Assembly: GCA_000934455.1 (NCBI GenBank)
Contig: KN888476.1
Span: 10,759-35,004, forward strand
Source of the DNA: Apostichopus parvimensis
Taxonomy: Eukaryota > Echinodermata > Holothuroidea > Aspidochirotida > Stichopodidae
Reading direction: 5' to 3'
DNA length: 24,246 nt
Of the stretch, positions 1 through 11,294 are shown piece after piece. Position 1 is the stretch's first letter. Every line of letters starts with the position of its first letter. Under the pieces are notes generated by a model. That model searched no databases, was not told the DNA's origin, and was given only the letters and a program-made list of their open reading frames with translations. The position numbers were made by a program, and so were the translations under genes.

Positions 1-1444
1 GTCTGCATTTTGTAGCGACAAGAAGAAAACGTCATTTGCAAGCAACGGAAAGTTAACTTTTTCAGAGCGCGGCATGCGGTTTGGGGCGAGTCTTCAATGC
101 CTTTAAGACATCCCTTTCCACCCTCTCCTAAACCCTGGGCCTGTCCCCATCCAACTCCACCCCTTCCGACCAAAACATACCACAATCTACCCAATACAAA
201 AAATACCAATATTGTACCATTGAAAAATCATGTTAAAGTCTTAGTACTTGTTTGCCAAATTTTAATTTCGACCTTTCCAAATTACTGCACTACAAGCTCA
301 GTGAACAATGACACCGTTCTATGCACATTTTCATATCAATATTCATTCATTTTATTTAGTTATCCGTAACATTACGATTTCATCCTATTTAGCCCTCGCT
401 TGATTTGTACCGGAAGAAACTGCCATTTTCTGGGTATCAGGTAGCTATGAAGTAACCGAAGCTGTTTTCCTTATCTTAGCAACTGCAGCAGCTGCAGCAG
501 GAATATAAACTTTCACAAACTTAGAGCTTGAGGAGTAAGATAGGGAAGACAGCTTTTGGTTCCTTCGTAGATCACGTGATACCCCCCCCCCCACCCCCCA
601 AGAAAAGAGGAAAATCGCCGATTATACGGATATGAACTAAAAGAGGGCTAACCAGGTTGAACTCGTAATGTAGTATGTATATAGGTTACCGTATCGTTTT
701 TTGTATGTATTATGCCGTATCGTAAGAATAAAGTAGGAAACTGCGATGGTTACAAAATAAATATTATTCTATAAATAATGACACATTGAGTCAATGACTG
801 ATATCTCTATAGTTGGTTACAACCATATCGGGAGATTTATAATGTGTGACTTATTAAGTTATTAATCGCCGTGAAGGGACTATAACAAGTAAGTGGGTGA
901 GGGGAGGGGTGGGAGAGGAGACTAAACGTGGGGGGGGGGGTAAGAAAAAAAACTAATTTTCTGTATTATATTACTTAATTATATTATGTTGGCCTATAGA
1001 TGGTATGGTAATATAAAATGCATATTTTATTCGACTATTCAACCATCTCGAAATTTATCATTTTTTCGTCGCGAGAAATTGTAATGGTTGTGGTGCTGAC
1101 AATCTAACCCCTACTCGAGGTCTTCACCAAAATTAAAGCCTATATGGAAAGCCCAACATGTTAAGCTCGCTACCAAACAACCACATAATGGGTAAGGCTA
1201 ACGTAAAAGTTAGCGATTATATAGGCCTATGTGTCAATTACCCTACTCTACATGACAGACCAATAAGTCTCTACGTATATACAAAAGTGACAAAATAGAA
1301 GCAAGAAATGTAAACATATATAGGCCTATACATGTACAATTGAAGTTTTTACGGTATACGTTCAACGTCACATTCGCCATCTCGCGTGTGAGTCATAATC
1401 TTCATAATTCGAAACATAGTTTCCCTTTTTTAATGATTTCATGA
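1..1444. other. Noncoding upstream region
   Basis: AT-rich sequence with no supportable gene. Notable contents are the E-box at 571-580, a C11 then C6 tract at 582-599, a purine-rich stretch leading to a G11 run at 930-940, and ATAGGCCTAT at 1221-1230, a 10-bp palindrome that recurs in related form elsewhere. An open frame at 97-369 is Pro/Thr-rich by composition and looks like chance. Confidence 0.6.
571..580. promoter_or_regulatory. Palindromic E-box (CACGTG core)
   Basis: ATCACGTGAT is a perfect 10-bp palindrome with the core CACGTG recognised by USF/MITF/TFE-type bHLH-zip factors. It sits directly before a C tract (582-599). A second copy of TCACGTGA lies at 1973-1980. The function here is inference. 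Confidence 0.25.
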
Positions 1445-1774
1445 AAGCTGGTTCCAAGAAAGATTTATTTGATTAAACCGCACTGGCATCTACACATTAA
1501 ATATCCATTACAACGGGGTGCGGACACTTCACACTCACCCATTTTGAAAAGTACAACTTTCCTGGATAGAGAATATGGTCAGGGTTTCGTAAAATTTTAT
1601 TCAACAAAGTTTACGCCAATCACTCCCTTCATTACAAAAATTGGACCGTCCGCCAAGAACGCTGTTCAAGGTCTTTCGCCTCTAGTAGGTTATTTTGGAT
1701 ATGAGATTAGATCACCGGAGCAGACGGGTTCAGTTTGGCAAAGTCCCATATCTCGGGCACGATTTTGGGGGTAG
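1445..1774 (+). other. Unassigned 110-codon open frame without an ATG near its start
   Basis: The frame is open from after a TGA at 1442-1444 to TAG at 1772-1774, but the only initiator-like codon near its start is a TTG (1469) and no methionine codon occurs in the rest. The translation is not obviously low-complexity. It contains FVKFYSTKFTPITPFITKIG followed by a mildly hydrophobic stretch and GYFGYEIRSPEQ. This vaguely recalls small mitochondrial ATP synthase membrane subunits: the P-x-x-P-[FY]-x-T-K and Y-[EK]-I-R spacing of the 6.8-kDa proteolipid, or the YYAK-x-TPPTP motif of subunit g. Neither resemblance is strong. It could be an exon fragment, a degraded pseudogene or chance. No polyadenylation AATAAA follows closely. 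Confidence 0.15.
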
Positions 1775-1959
1775 CCGATATGATCATGATGTCCCTCTTT
1801 AATTGCAAAATATTACATCTTACATTGGCTTTTACATTCCATAAATATATTATCTAACATTAACTGCATATATCTGTTTTGAAATTCTGGTACAGTTCGG
1901 CCATAAACTTGATGTGGACCTTTTGATTTTTTCGGACAGCATGCATGCAATAGCATTGA

Positions 1960-2070
1960 AGAACGCAATAGGTCACGTGATTGAACGCGCAATGCATCAT
2001 GGATGCAGTCGAGTGCAGAGGGACGCCATTTTGAAATTAAGCAATGCGTTACAAGATTGGCGCCGGTAAT
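1960..2070 (+). promoter_or_regulatory. Candidate promoter / noncoding first exon of the PPP6R gene
   Basis: This patch has more CpG than its AT-rich surroundings. It contains an E-box TCACGTGA at 1973-1980, a YY1-like GCCATTTTG at 2025-2033, an inverted CCAAT (ATTGG, 2056-2060) overlapping a GGCGCC palindrome (2059-2064), and a weak possible donor CCG|GTAATT at 2066. E-box plus YY1 plus CCAAT is typical of TATA-less housekeeping promoters, which suits a PP6 subunit. If used, the first intron would span about 9.1 kb to the acceptor at 11216. No transcript evidence is available; the direction is also open, since a divergent gene to the left could share it. Confidence 0.3.
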
Positions 2071-2099
2071 TTTTATTGCAAGAGCAAATACCGTTGTGT

Positions 2100-4499
2100 A
2101 CGTGAAGTAATGTAGCTTTCCAGTACGTTTTAACTACCAATAAGTCATTTTCATGTGTTTGCTTACTCGATTTTTTCCATATGTGATCCAGTGGATAATT
2201 CTTAAGGCATGTAAATGAGTTTTAACGAACGGTGAATCTCCAGCCTAGTGTTACTGTATACACTATTTACGTCGAATCCTAACAAACTCCGCATATGCAA
2301 CTGAGTGATATGCCTAACTGAAGTTTGCCGTAGAACGTTATCTGCTGTTTACATTGTGTGGATTAGGTTTGATATCGCCAGAATGACAACTTGATCAGAA
2401 ACCTTCACTCGCTTGTATATGACATTGCGTAACGAGGTTAAACTTAATTGCCTGGAATACTCCGAGTGTACTGGGATCGTCTACTAACCATCAACGATAT
2501 CAATGTGAATATTTTCCCCAGTGAAGGAGTAAGTTCCCAAGTAACTTTAACAGATCCTTGTTTACACTTTGCCTGGTTCATTTGTCACAGTGTACATGAT
2601 AGATACTAAATCACAAGCTTTGGTGCTGCTATTGTCATATCACCTCAGCGTCCCATTAGAAAGTTCCCTTTCATTGTCTAACAGTTAATCTTACCTCACA
2701 CCAGGATGTGTATGACTAAATTTGAGGTGTGATTAGGCCAATTTTATTGCTGATTATCCTAAGGCTTAATGTTTGGGTAGGCATATGCATTGTTACTTAA
2801 TATTAATAGACTAGGCCTAAGTTGGGCCTAATTACTTGAGCAGACTGTTAGGAAGTTAGGCCTACAAAGACAAGTAGGCCAAAATCTTGAGTAAAGTTTT
2901 TTTTACAATTTGGATAAACAATTAGCCTAGACAATTAATTTAACTTTAAAGTAAATACAAACTGGATAGCCTAGGCCTTGCCTATAATATTATGATTGGT
3001 ACTACAAGTACAACTTTAGTCAAAGTATCATGCAGCACATTTTTTTTAAAGTTGAACAATTGTCTGGAAGTAGGCTACTCAAAATTAATTTTGAGCAATC
3101 AAGGTTTTCAGCAAGATCCGACAGATGGGTGGTTTCAGAAGTGTGATGCTGGGACTGCCAAAATTTATTTCCCTTGCATGATCCTACGAAATTGAAGAGT
3201 CCCAATTCCGAGTTCTACACCTTATCAAATAATGACATTGTTGCCAGAAGTTTGAAACAGGGACGTAAATACAGGATGGTGTTTGCAACAGTGTCACACT
3301 CCCCCCACCCTTCCCACTCCCCCCTAACCAGGTGAAAAGCAGAAGACAGTCTCAAATTGATACCATGCCTAATATCAAATCAAAACCAAATCAGCATCTA
3401 TAGTTGTACAACAGTTGGTTTCAAAATGGATCTATGCACCATCAGCCCCACCCCCAGTCAGAGTCCTTCACAACCTAGTCTGTTCTTGGTTCTGTTCTGC
3501 CAAGTCCATGTCGGCATATACTGTATACTCTGTACAGTAATAGGCTTAGAACACTTTGCGATGAAGAGGTTGGACTGCATACACAAAGCCAAAGAGGCTT
3601 GCAGTGCGTTTACTCAATGCCATGGCTGATTTCGCAGAAAGCAGAAACTCAGGGCGACCTTTCAAAATAGTTTGATGTAGAATTTGATACCTTATTAAAA
3701 TATAAGTACTTTTAAGCTTGAGATGACGTAACGGAAATGGGTAACAGTAAGTCCAACAGTATTTGTCCTTGAAAATGCATTGATCATGCATGTGTAATTG
3801 AAACAAGTCTTGCCTTTCAGAAGTTCTGTTGGCTTTGTGTGAACTTGTCTTTTCAGTGGCTGACTCAAATCAGCAGTGAGCTTCACTGTATGTTAGGTTG
3901 TCCATCCACTTTCTAATTGATGATCACACAAAGGCCAATTAGAACAAAAAAAGGTTAGAAATGTTAGTCAAAGAAGTAACTTCAGACTGTGTGTACTTCT
4001 TTTGTGTGCTCTGTTAAAGGTGCAGTGATCATTCAAACATGTCCATTAAGTTTGTTTTCATGACCTACATAAATATTCATAGCATTTTACTGTACATTGG
4101 TTGTATACAATCACTTGCTGCCCTAGAATCTGTATGCATTACAGGCAACAATACAGGTGCAATACAGTATGCATGTGCTAGGTGTGTAATTTGCTGTATG
4201 TCTATTTTCATACGAGTCACTCAATGACACATGTGCTTTACTGTATGTCACAGTGGTATGTTACTGCTGGTATAGGTATAATACAGTAGGAATGTAAACA
4301 GCTGGTTTTGCAACTTTTGCTCTGCTCTGCACTGTGGTGTCATTTCAAGACCATCTTGTTCCAGTATTAATGTATAAAAACAGAAGATGTGTCTAGGAGG
4401 TAAATTCATCCATTTAACTCTAAGGTCAATGGTAACTTGTCCCACCCACACACCAAAATGTATGTGATTCAAACAGCACTACAGTGCACCTCATTAATA
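2100..4499. other. Noncoding region, possibly start of a long 5' UTR intron
   Basis: No exon-like coding signal. It contains a cluster of AGGCCTA-type words at about 2800-2990, a C-rich patch at 3300-3326 and several TACTGTA/CTGTAC words from about 3530 on. Short open frames on both strands lack recognisable motifs. Confidence 0.5.
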
Positions 4500-4735
4500 G
4501 ATGTGTCCCCAGGAAGACTTCCTCTAGGGTATAGCCACAAACTGGTGCATGCAGCTATATTTATATTTACCTCACATTTATACACCTGGGTGAAAAGAGA
4601 GAATGGAGATGTAGTGCCTTGCCCAAGGACACAGCGTTACATGCTGGTCAGGACTGTATGCTACAGTCCTGAGATCGCAAACTTGTTCATTTCCGTTGAA
4701 CCTCTGGACCACAATGCTACCCCCGGGCATTAATA
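4500..4735 (-). repeat. SINE-like (probably tRNA-derived) interspersed repeat
   Basis: The + strand contains GTGCCTTGCCCAAGGACACA (4614-4633) followed by a segment ending CCTCTGGACCACAATGCTAC (4701-4720). This pairing of blocks recurs widely in short interspersed repeats of marine invertebrates. Read on the - strand, TGGTCCAGAGG fits a polymerase III A box, and the degenerate TCAGGACTGTAGCATACAG lies where a B box would be expected, about 35-50 bases on. The tail side (4500-4600 on +) is AT-rich. The exact ends and the B box are not certain, and no target-site duplication was identified. Confidence 0.45.
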
Positions 4736-7665
4736 TGTTAACACATTAAAGAGCCAGCTTTCTGCATTTGGGTCAATATTTAATAATCACGTAATAATAC
4801 CCAAACTAAATTGCAATTTGGTCACACCAAGAAACTCTACCCCCGGATGAAAGTTGATCTGGGGACAATTAATGAATTTTATTCAATTCTGAACATTTTA
4901 TCGCCCGGACACATTTCATAGTTACTTACAATAGTACTTATCATCATTCACATACACTCAGCCTCCTCCCCCCTCTTTTGTAGACTCCATGGGGGACCAC
5001 AGACCTCAGGTCAAAAAACATGGCCTTAGCATATTTATTTAGATTATTGTCCATATTGCATTTATCTCGCAGTTTTAGCATTCCATTGTCACTGACGTTC
5101 ATTTACATATCAGCAACTTTCAATTGATAGAATTTTAACTCAGCAAACCCTCTTTAACAAGTTTAACCTCTTTGTAAAAATTGGCAATTTTGTTGGCCCA
5201 AACACTTATGCAGGTAAACCACACCTTTCTTATTCTTATTTTGAAATCAACCAATCAAACCATGTATATCACGTTATCTCAGGCGACAACAAAAAGCCTG
5301 TTTCGCTCTTTTTATACGGACATTAATTGATGTATTAGGCCTGTACTACTAGATGTAACTGAGCCATGCGTTTTAGCAATTTCCTTTAAAGTAATGATAA
5401 CTGCCCAATCAAAACCTCCAAAAAGAAGTGAGCTCTTAATAGACGTATATACATAGGTATTTTATTTGCAGCCTGTACATACTCTTAGTGTATAACTAAA
5501 GAGTCACGTTAGTTGGTTTATTAAATGTCTGTGAGACGCATCAGTTATGGAAAATGCAAGGCGTATAAATACAAGAACTAATAGACTACACTTATAATGC
5601 TCTAGTCCTAAGGCATTAGGCCTTAAGTAAAATCCACGGTATTTTCTGAAAATATTTCTGTTCTCAAAATTTCAGTTTAACATATTCAAATTGACCAATC
5701 AGTGTCCTTGTGGGTATTTTCTGTCAAGTCCGATTGTGATTGACAACATGTAAAAGTATAGTCACGTATTGCCGACTTTGAGCTTTGATTTTCCGTAAAC
5801 TAATGATGGTTTTAGTCCTGATTTCTTTGTTTATATTGTAAATTTTGTACATTTAAATTTCATTTTACATTTTAAAGGAGTCAACTTCCAATTGGAAAGC
5901 CGGTAAGTGTTGCTTAATAAAACAAATTTTCAACTCAATGAGCAAGCTCATTTTTGTTACGTTCTTATAGGACTGTAATGCACTGTACTGTACATATATA
6001 TGGTTCGCACCCCTCTCAAATATATGGGACGGTCAGTAATCCAGAAATTTCACACATATTGCACTGTACTGAGGCAACCCGACATGACCTTTATGCAGGA
6101 GATGCATATGTAACAGAAAGAACGTTTATAGGTGTGGCTTATCGTTGGATAATTAGCCATTTTGCTGACGTATATGTTCATATGTTCATCCCATGTGTTT
6201 GGTACAATTAATGGTATGCAGGTGTCATTTTAGCTTGATATTTAAACGCAATATGCTCCTTTAAAGGGATACGAAATTGATCATCTACATGTAGTAAAAC
6301 CTACTCTATTTTATCACTGAAGTTGAAAACTAATTACAGACTTTTTTTTATGGTCATGGTGGCAGTAGATACATTGAAAGTCATGAACCAGGTATAATTC
6401 GTAGTTTCTCTAGGGATTTTCCCTTCTTGACATCAGATGACATCATCGAATGTGTGTGTGAGTGTTTGTGTGTAACTAAGGAGTACATGAAAGTAAGCTA
6501 TGGATTGTACAGTGTTAATTGAATTTCCTGTACAGGGACTTTTAGACTTAAAGGGAATTCATTCGCAGGTACATCAGTAACAGATACGATACATAGCGCA
6601 TGCTACTGTACTGTATACTGTGTAGCTTGTCCTTGAAGAAGAAAAAAAAGCCAGCTGATTGTCTTTGCAGTAATCTATCCTTTGCTATAAACATACATGT
6701 GTGCAAAATATGTAGGATAAATACATGTAGAAAATGGCAAGTGGATTGTCTGTCAAAAAGACACTAAACTGCACAGACATTGTGTGTTAATACGTCAATA
6801 TATCGTGTTACTTTCCCCATGTGCATTGTAAAGGTGCAAATTGTTTGAAAACTTCTACAGTATTGGCCAAAATCTGCGAATGGCTTCTCTCTTTCTGCAA
6901 GCAAACATTCATTTACTGTAGTATCCCGAATTTGAAGGTCCTGCCCATGTGGACTACAGTGTGTTAAGCTTTGAACACATGTCCTCTCACGGTGATGCAG
7001 ATCTGTCGGAAACGAGGATTGAATACTGACTCATTGGATGGAGTATACTTTAATTATACTGATTACCATAATCCTGTTCAAGAGAGATGTTGCATGAACT
7101 CATTGTATTTGTCTTGACCATGTCAGTCAAATTTGGAAATGGTGAGGAAGTTGCTACATGAGCTGGCTTCCTCTAGTCACTCTGAAAGTTCATGAGAAAC
7201 TAACCTCAGAGTTCACAGTTTTGCATATATACAATTAGTTTTGGGGGGAAGTAAGCCTTTTCAATATATGTACTGTACAGTACTTACTCAGTTGCAAATG
7301 ATAACCAACATATATATATGCTGGATTGATAGAGTGTGGATGTAAGATGGTGCAGCTGTTCAGTAGGATACAGTGAGAGGGAAATTGCAAATTTGGGAAA
7401 TTAAATCATTTATCATATTTTGAGTCTTGAACAGGGCTACAGCCAGGGTCCATTCAAGTTTTTTTTTGTTTTTTGAGCTATTTCTGTAAAGAAGATACTG
7501 TAGGAGTATAGTGGGTGGATCATCATTGGTCTTGAGTAGAATCACTGGAGCAAGTAGGATGGTGAATACCTGAGATTAAATTGTGGTTGAAGCTGTACAA
7601 GTAGGTTCTGAAGATTAGATGTAGATTATTATATACAGCAGGGCAAATGTTGAAGATTTTTTTCT
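4736..7665. other. Noncoding region with CTGTAC-type words
   Basis: No gene is supportable. It contains a (TG)n-like patch at 6451-6473, TACTGTACTGTA at 6604-6615, the perfect palindrome TACTGTACAGTA at 7271-7282, and a candidate mini-exon treated separately. Open frames here (for example 5954-6211) show no family resemblance. Confidence 0.5.
5878..5902 (+). other. Candidate 25-nt noncoding mini-exon
   Basis: A T-rich tract ending TTTACATTTTAAAG gives a plausible acceptor at 5876-5877. Twenty-five bases later CCG|GTAAGTGT is a consensus donor at 5903. The interval contains the CCAATTGG palindrome (5888-5895). It could be a short 5' UTR exon of the PPP6R gene. Consensus donors occur by chance several times in a window this size, so this is weak. 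Confidence 0.15.
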
Positions 7666-7690
7666 CCTGGTTGTTCCTCGGACAACCAGG
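7666..7690. repeat. Short inverted repeat (9-bp arms)
   Basis: CCTGGTTGT (7666-7674) and ACAACCAGG (7682-7690) are perfect reverse complements around a 7-base loop. A related GGTTGTC copy follows at 7722-7728, suggesting remains of a small repeat. Confidence 0.5.
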
Positions 7691-8189
7691 TCTTACGTTT
7701 GGATGTCCAAACAACAAATTCGGTTGTCTGAAGAAATGTAGTAAAATAATAGAGAGTGGCCAATATGTGCAGTAAACTGTACTGTAGTGCTAATAGTCGA
7801 CTCTTTCTTTTGTAGTCAATTAATCGCATAGCTCTTCTCGCGATTCCTCGGTTACAGTTATTATGTCATCACTGTCATTTTAACATTGCAGAAATACAGT
7901 CAAAACAAATCTTTTCCATAGTGCACTGTCCTTATTTGTTCTTTTGTGTCTTAACGTGTGGTGTCTGTTAAAACATCTACCAAACAAATACTGTGAACAA
8001 CTTTCAATCTATAACATTCTTAAATTGTGAATAGTAAATCAAAAACTTTTGAATGAATCTACAAGGCTACTATAACTACTTGCAATAATGAAAGCAAATG
8101 TGCAAACAATGAATAGATGTAACACCTTGTAGCGGTGTGATGATAAGTATGCATGAGTTTTCTGTAGGACGTTCAACGTTCTAGGCTAG

Positions 8190-8210
8190 GCTTTCGCCTA
8201 GCGCGAAAGC
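8190..8210. repeat. GC-rich hairpin (8-bp arms)
   Basis: GCTTTCGC (8190-8197) and GCGAAAGC (8203-8210) pair perfectly around CTAGC. It is preceded by the direct repeat CTAGGCTAGG. The high CpG content contrasts with the AT-rich flanks. Confidence 0.5.
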
Positions 8211-10990
8211 AGGCACATTGAAGTTAGACTACACCCAATCAACACACTAGATCAGACATCCGATAAATTTGATCCAGGCCAGTAATGAAGTAATTGTAAA
8301 CATATTTGAAGAAATGACAAATACTTTGGCAATTGTAAAAGATTTATAACTTATAAATTTGCAATTATGCGCATAATGAAACATTGCTAGGACTGAATTT
8401 TGCTCTGCAGAACAAGCGTATTACTGACAAGTAAACGCATGAATCTAACCAGAGCAGGTGCTTGCCGATTTTTAACACAGCACAGCACAGTGCTAGTGTA
8501 GCATTGTGAGAACCTGTACCTTTGCGATATTTGCTGACAAACTGCTTTAGTGTTGTTTTTGATAGGTTAGGCTATTATTCAAAAGTTTTTTACGTGTAGT
8601 GCTAGTTTGTTGTCGAGAAATCACAACTTAGGTTTTGAGCGTGATTAATCGAACTTCCAAAGTGTAATCACGACTACTGGCGATTAAATCGATTATGACT
8701 ATCAGCACTACTGTACAGTCGGAGAGATGTGTAGGTTTGTTGACTAGAACCACAAGCTTTGGGCCAGTAAAACTCATATCATATTTTTCAGTTTCTACAG
8801 TATGGTACAGTAAGAACCGAAAGTGGCTCAAATTTTGAAGCATTCAGAAGGTTTAAAGTTGGTCACTAAGTTCTAACACTAGAGGATCTCTTTTCCCAAT
8901 ATTGGTCAATATTCCTGTATGTTGACAACACTGGATTCCCTCGGTTTCTCCAATAAACTTTCTAACCGAAATGCAGAAACCAGTCTCGTGCAAACCAACC
9001 TCAACAGAGCTCAGATGCATACTTTCCTTAGATCCATCCAGCATATATATACCTAGTGATATAGTCAGGAGGAGTGATTTTCATTTCTATCAATTGTCAA
9101 GAAGATTTTGAGATATTTGTTCATTCAGATACTTGAGAGGCAGAACCTATGAGAGTACAGTATGCATGCATGTACAGTAGTTGACATAATGGAGTTTGTG
9201 CTATACTGTTTACCCATCAAATCCATGCCGATTGGATGCCAACAGACTTTTATCTTACAAAATTTGTAATCGGTACAAAAACTGCTCGACATGGCTTTCA
9301 TTTAGGAACTACCTCACAACCTTTTCCACATGGCAGAGAAAGCAAATATACTATACTATATGTTTAGTGTTGAATATGGCCAACGCTATTGGACTGCACA
9401 GAATACAAAACATGAAGTGTCACTGAGTTTGATTAGTTTTTGTATTTCTAGCATGTACAGTACAATCCCCAGTGATCGGATGAATCGTGGAAGGGGGGGG
9501 GTGGGGAGATTGATGGGTGGTATTCAACCAGTAATTCCATGTGGGTTGCCCAAGTTATTACCTTTCCCAGTAAGGCAGTAGCCCTTTCTGACAAATTTAC
9601 AGATCCTCTGTGATGTCAAGAGTAAACAGCATACGGCATGCAGTACTGTAGGTACACCGTACTGCAGTGTACTACAGCATAGAGTTATGTGTAACTCACA
9701 TGATGGACTGTGCATTGGCAGTAATGTGTTATTTTCACCTAGTGTCCAGGCTGCTTTTACTAAGCGTTGTAAGTAAGATTAAATTTATGTCATCGTGAAA
9801 GTGCCCGTAAAAATGACAGGGATGACAAAATTAATGCTTGGCATGCCATAATATGCGTACGTACAAGTTTAATGTTTTCAATTGCCCTGTACGTGACACA
9901 GCCTCGTACATACTACACAGCAAAAGTATGTACCACGTTAGTGTAGGCTGATCAATGTTTACTGAACCGTACAGTTTACTTTCAATCGCTTGACAAGTGT
10001 GATTCAAGTTTAAGTACTGTGAGTTATATGAAAGGAATTTGTTAAAGAGACCCAAAGAACTCGTGTCACCTAGAGTGTCCCAGATAGCATTGTAAGGTGT
10101 AGGTTAACTTGCTGTACAGTACGTGCACAATGTAGAGTATGCAGTGCTGGGTGCAATGTTCATAGATAATCCATTGTATGATCATTTCTAAGTTGCACAT
10201 TGATCTAGCCTAAAAATAAACGATTTACTTCATTCTTTCTATCCATTCAAATATGTCAGATGACAAATATGAAATATGTCAGCATTAATGCTAAACTTAA
10301 TTACAACAAGATGGGGAGCTATCTTTTTTTAACGTTTTATCATTGTGATTTTTTTCCGACCAATTTAGTGTAATTTTACCCTGCAATATCTTTGAGCGGC
10401 CATTCATTGCTTTTCAAAGTCAAAGATTTCATTATGCTATCTCGCTTACCTGTCTCCTCAAGTTGCATTTCAACAACCTACGAATTGCATTTCATAGTAA
10501 TGATATAATTGCAATTTTATATTTATTTCTGTCCTAAAGTAGTACTGTAGCTTGTAAATCATTATAATTAACATTTAAGGAAACTAATAGCATCAGCCCC
10601 AATTCTGATAAATGCAGAATTTTCAAACTTTGCAATAATCTGCATCTGCTATGAAAGTTGTTAGTTGTGGTTTATGTTTTGTTTTGAATGATATGAATGG
10701 AACAGACAAATTATTTACTATATTTTCAAAATTTCAAGTAATTCTGCTAAAATTTCAAAGAGCTGCTTTAAGTCTTACAGATCTACAAGATTTGTTATTG
10801 TCAACTTTGTCAAGATCATGAGAAGATGAAAAATGAATTAATCTCATTTAAATATTCATTTTATTCTGTTTGTGTTATTTAATCCTTACTCTCTCCTTGA
10901 AGAAATAATATATCTAGGCATTGTATAGAATTACTATATTACCAATTTACCATTTAACATTGAAAAGTTAGTTTGAAACCATGAAACAAT
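8211..10990. other. Noncoding region upstream of the first coding exon
   Basis: No gene is supportable. Features of note are TGCAGTAC / GTACTGCA arms at 9639-9646 and 9659-9666, a G9 run at 9493-9501, and a dense set of CTGTAC words at 8700-10150. The stretch 10250-10980 is AT-rich. Confidence 0.5.
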
Positions 10991-11056
10991 GTTGTATTTT
11001 TTTTGGGGGGGGGAGGTTGTATTTTTGTTTGGGGGGTTGTATTTTTGTTTGGGGGG
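10991..11056 (+). repeat. G/T-rich tandem repeat, 20-bp unit
   Basis: Two exact copies of GGTTGTATTTTTGTTTGGGG (11015-11034 and 11035-11054) follow a diverged copy with eight T and nine G (10991-11014). The G9, G6 and G6 runs on the + strand could form a G-quadruplex in DNA or in the pre-mRNA. It lies about 160 bases before the acceptor of the first coding exon. Confidence 0.85.
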
Positions 11057-11216
11057 AAGAATGGAAACATTCTGACATTTTTTAATGTTCTTTTATACTG
11101 AAGGGCCTTGTGTAAATTTATTTGTTGGCTTGGAAATGAAGTTTGCTGTGGATGTATTTAACTTTCCCTGATGTAGATGCCATACTTATGCTCTGCTTTT
11201 ACTTTCTTTCTTGTAG

Positions 11217-11294
11217 GTGTGAAAAAGAGTCAAGATGTTTTGGAGGTTTGAAATGCGGACAGCCTCCCATATAGATTCCCTTTTGGAAAAAGAG
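11217..11294 (+). CDS. PPP6R3: PPP6R first coding exon (18 nt of 5' UTR plus codons 1-20)
   Basis: A pyrimidine-rich tract ending TTTCTTGTAG (acceptor AG at 11215-11216) is followed by an 18-nt untranslated stretch and the ATG at 11235. Reading back in frame gives TGA at 11220-11222, so translation cannot start further upstream in this exon. The 60 coding bases give MFWRFEMRTASHIDSLLEKE, the near-invariant N terminus of the family (vertebrates begin MFWKFDL with SSHIDTLLE). The donor GAG|GTAAGA is at 11295, phase 0. The clear acceptor ahead of the ATG implies at least one noncoding exon upstream. Confidence 0.95.

Noticed and set aside
571-600. E-box next to C tract considered as a CpG-island promoter
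   Set aside because: Only one CpG in the palindrome and AT-rich flanks; retained just as an isolated site.
4500-4735. SINE-like segment considered as a functional tRNA gene
   Set aside because: No cloverleaf can be drawn: the B-box region is replaced by a long hairpin and no acceptor stem closes.
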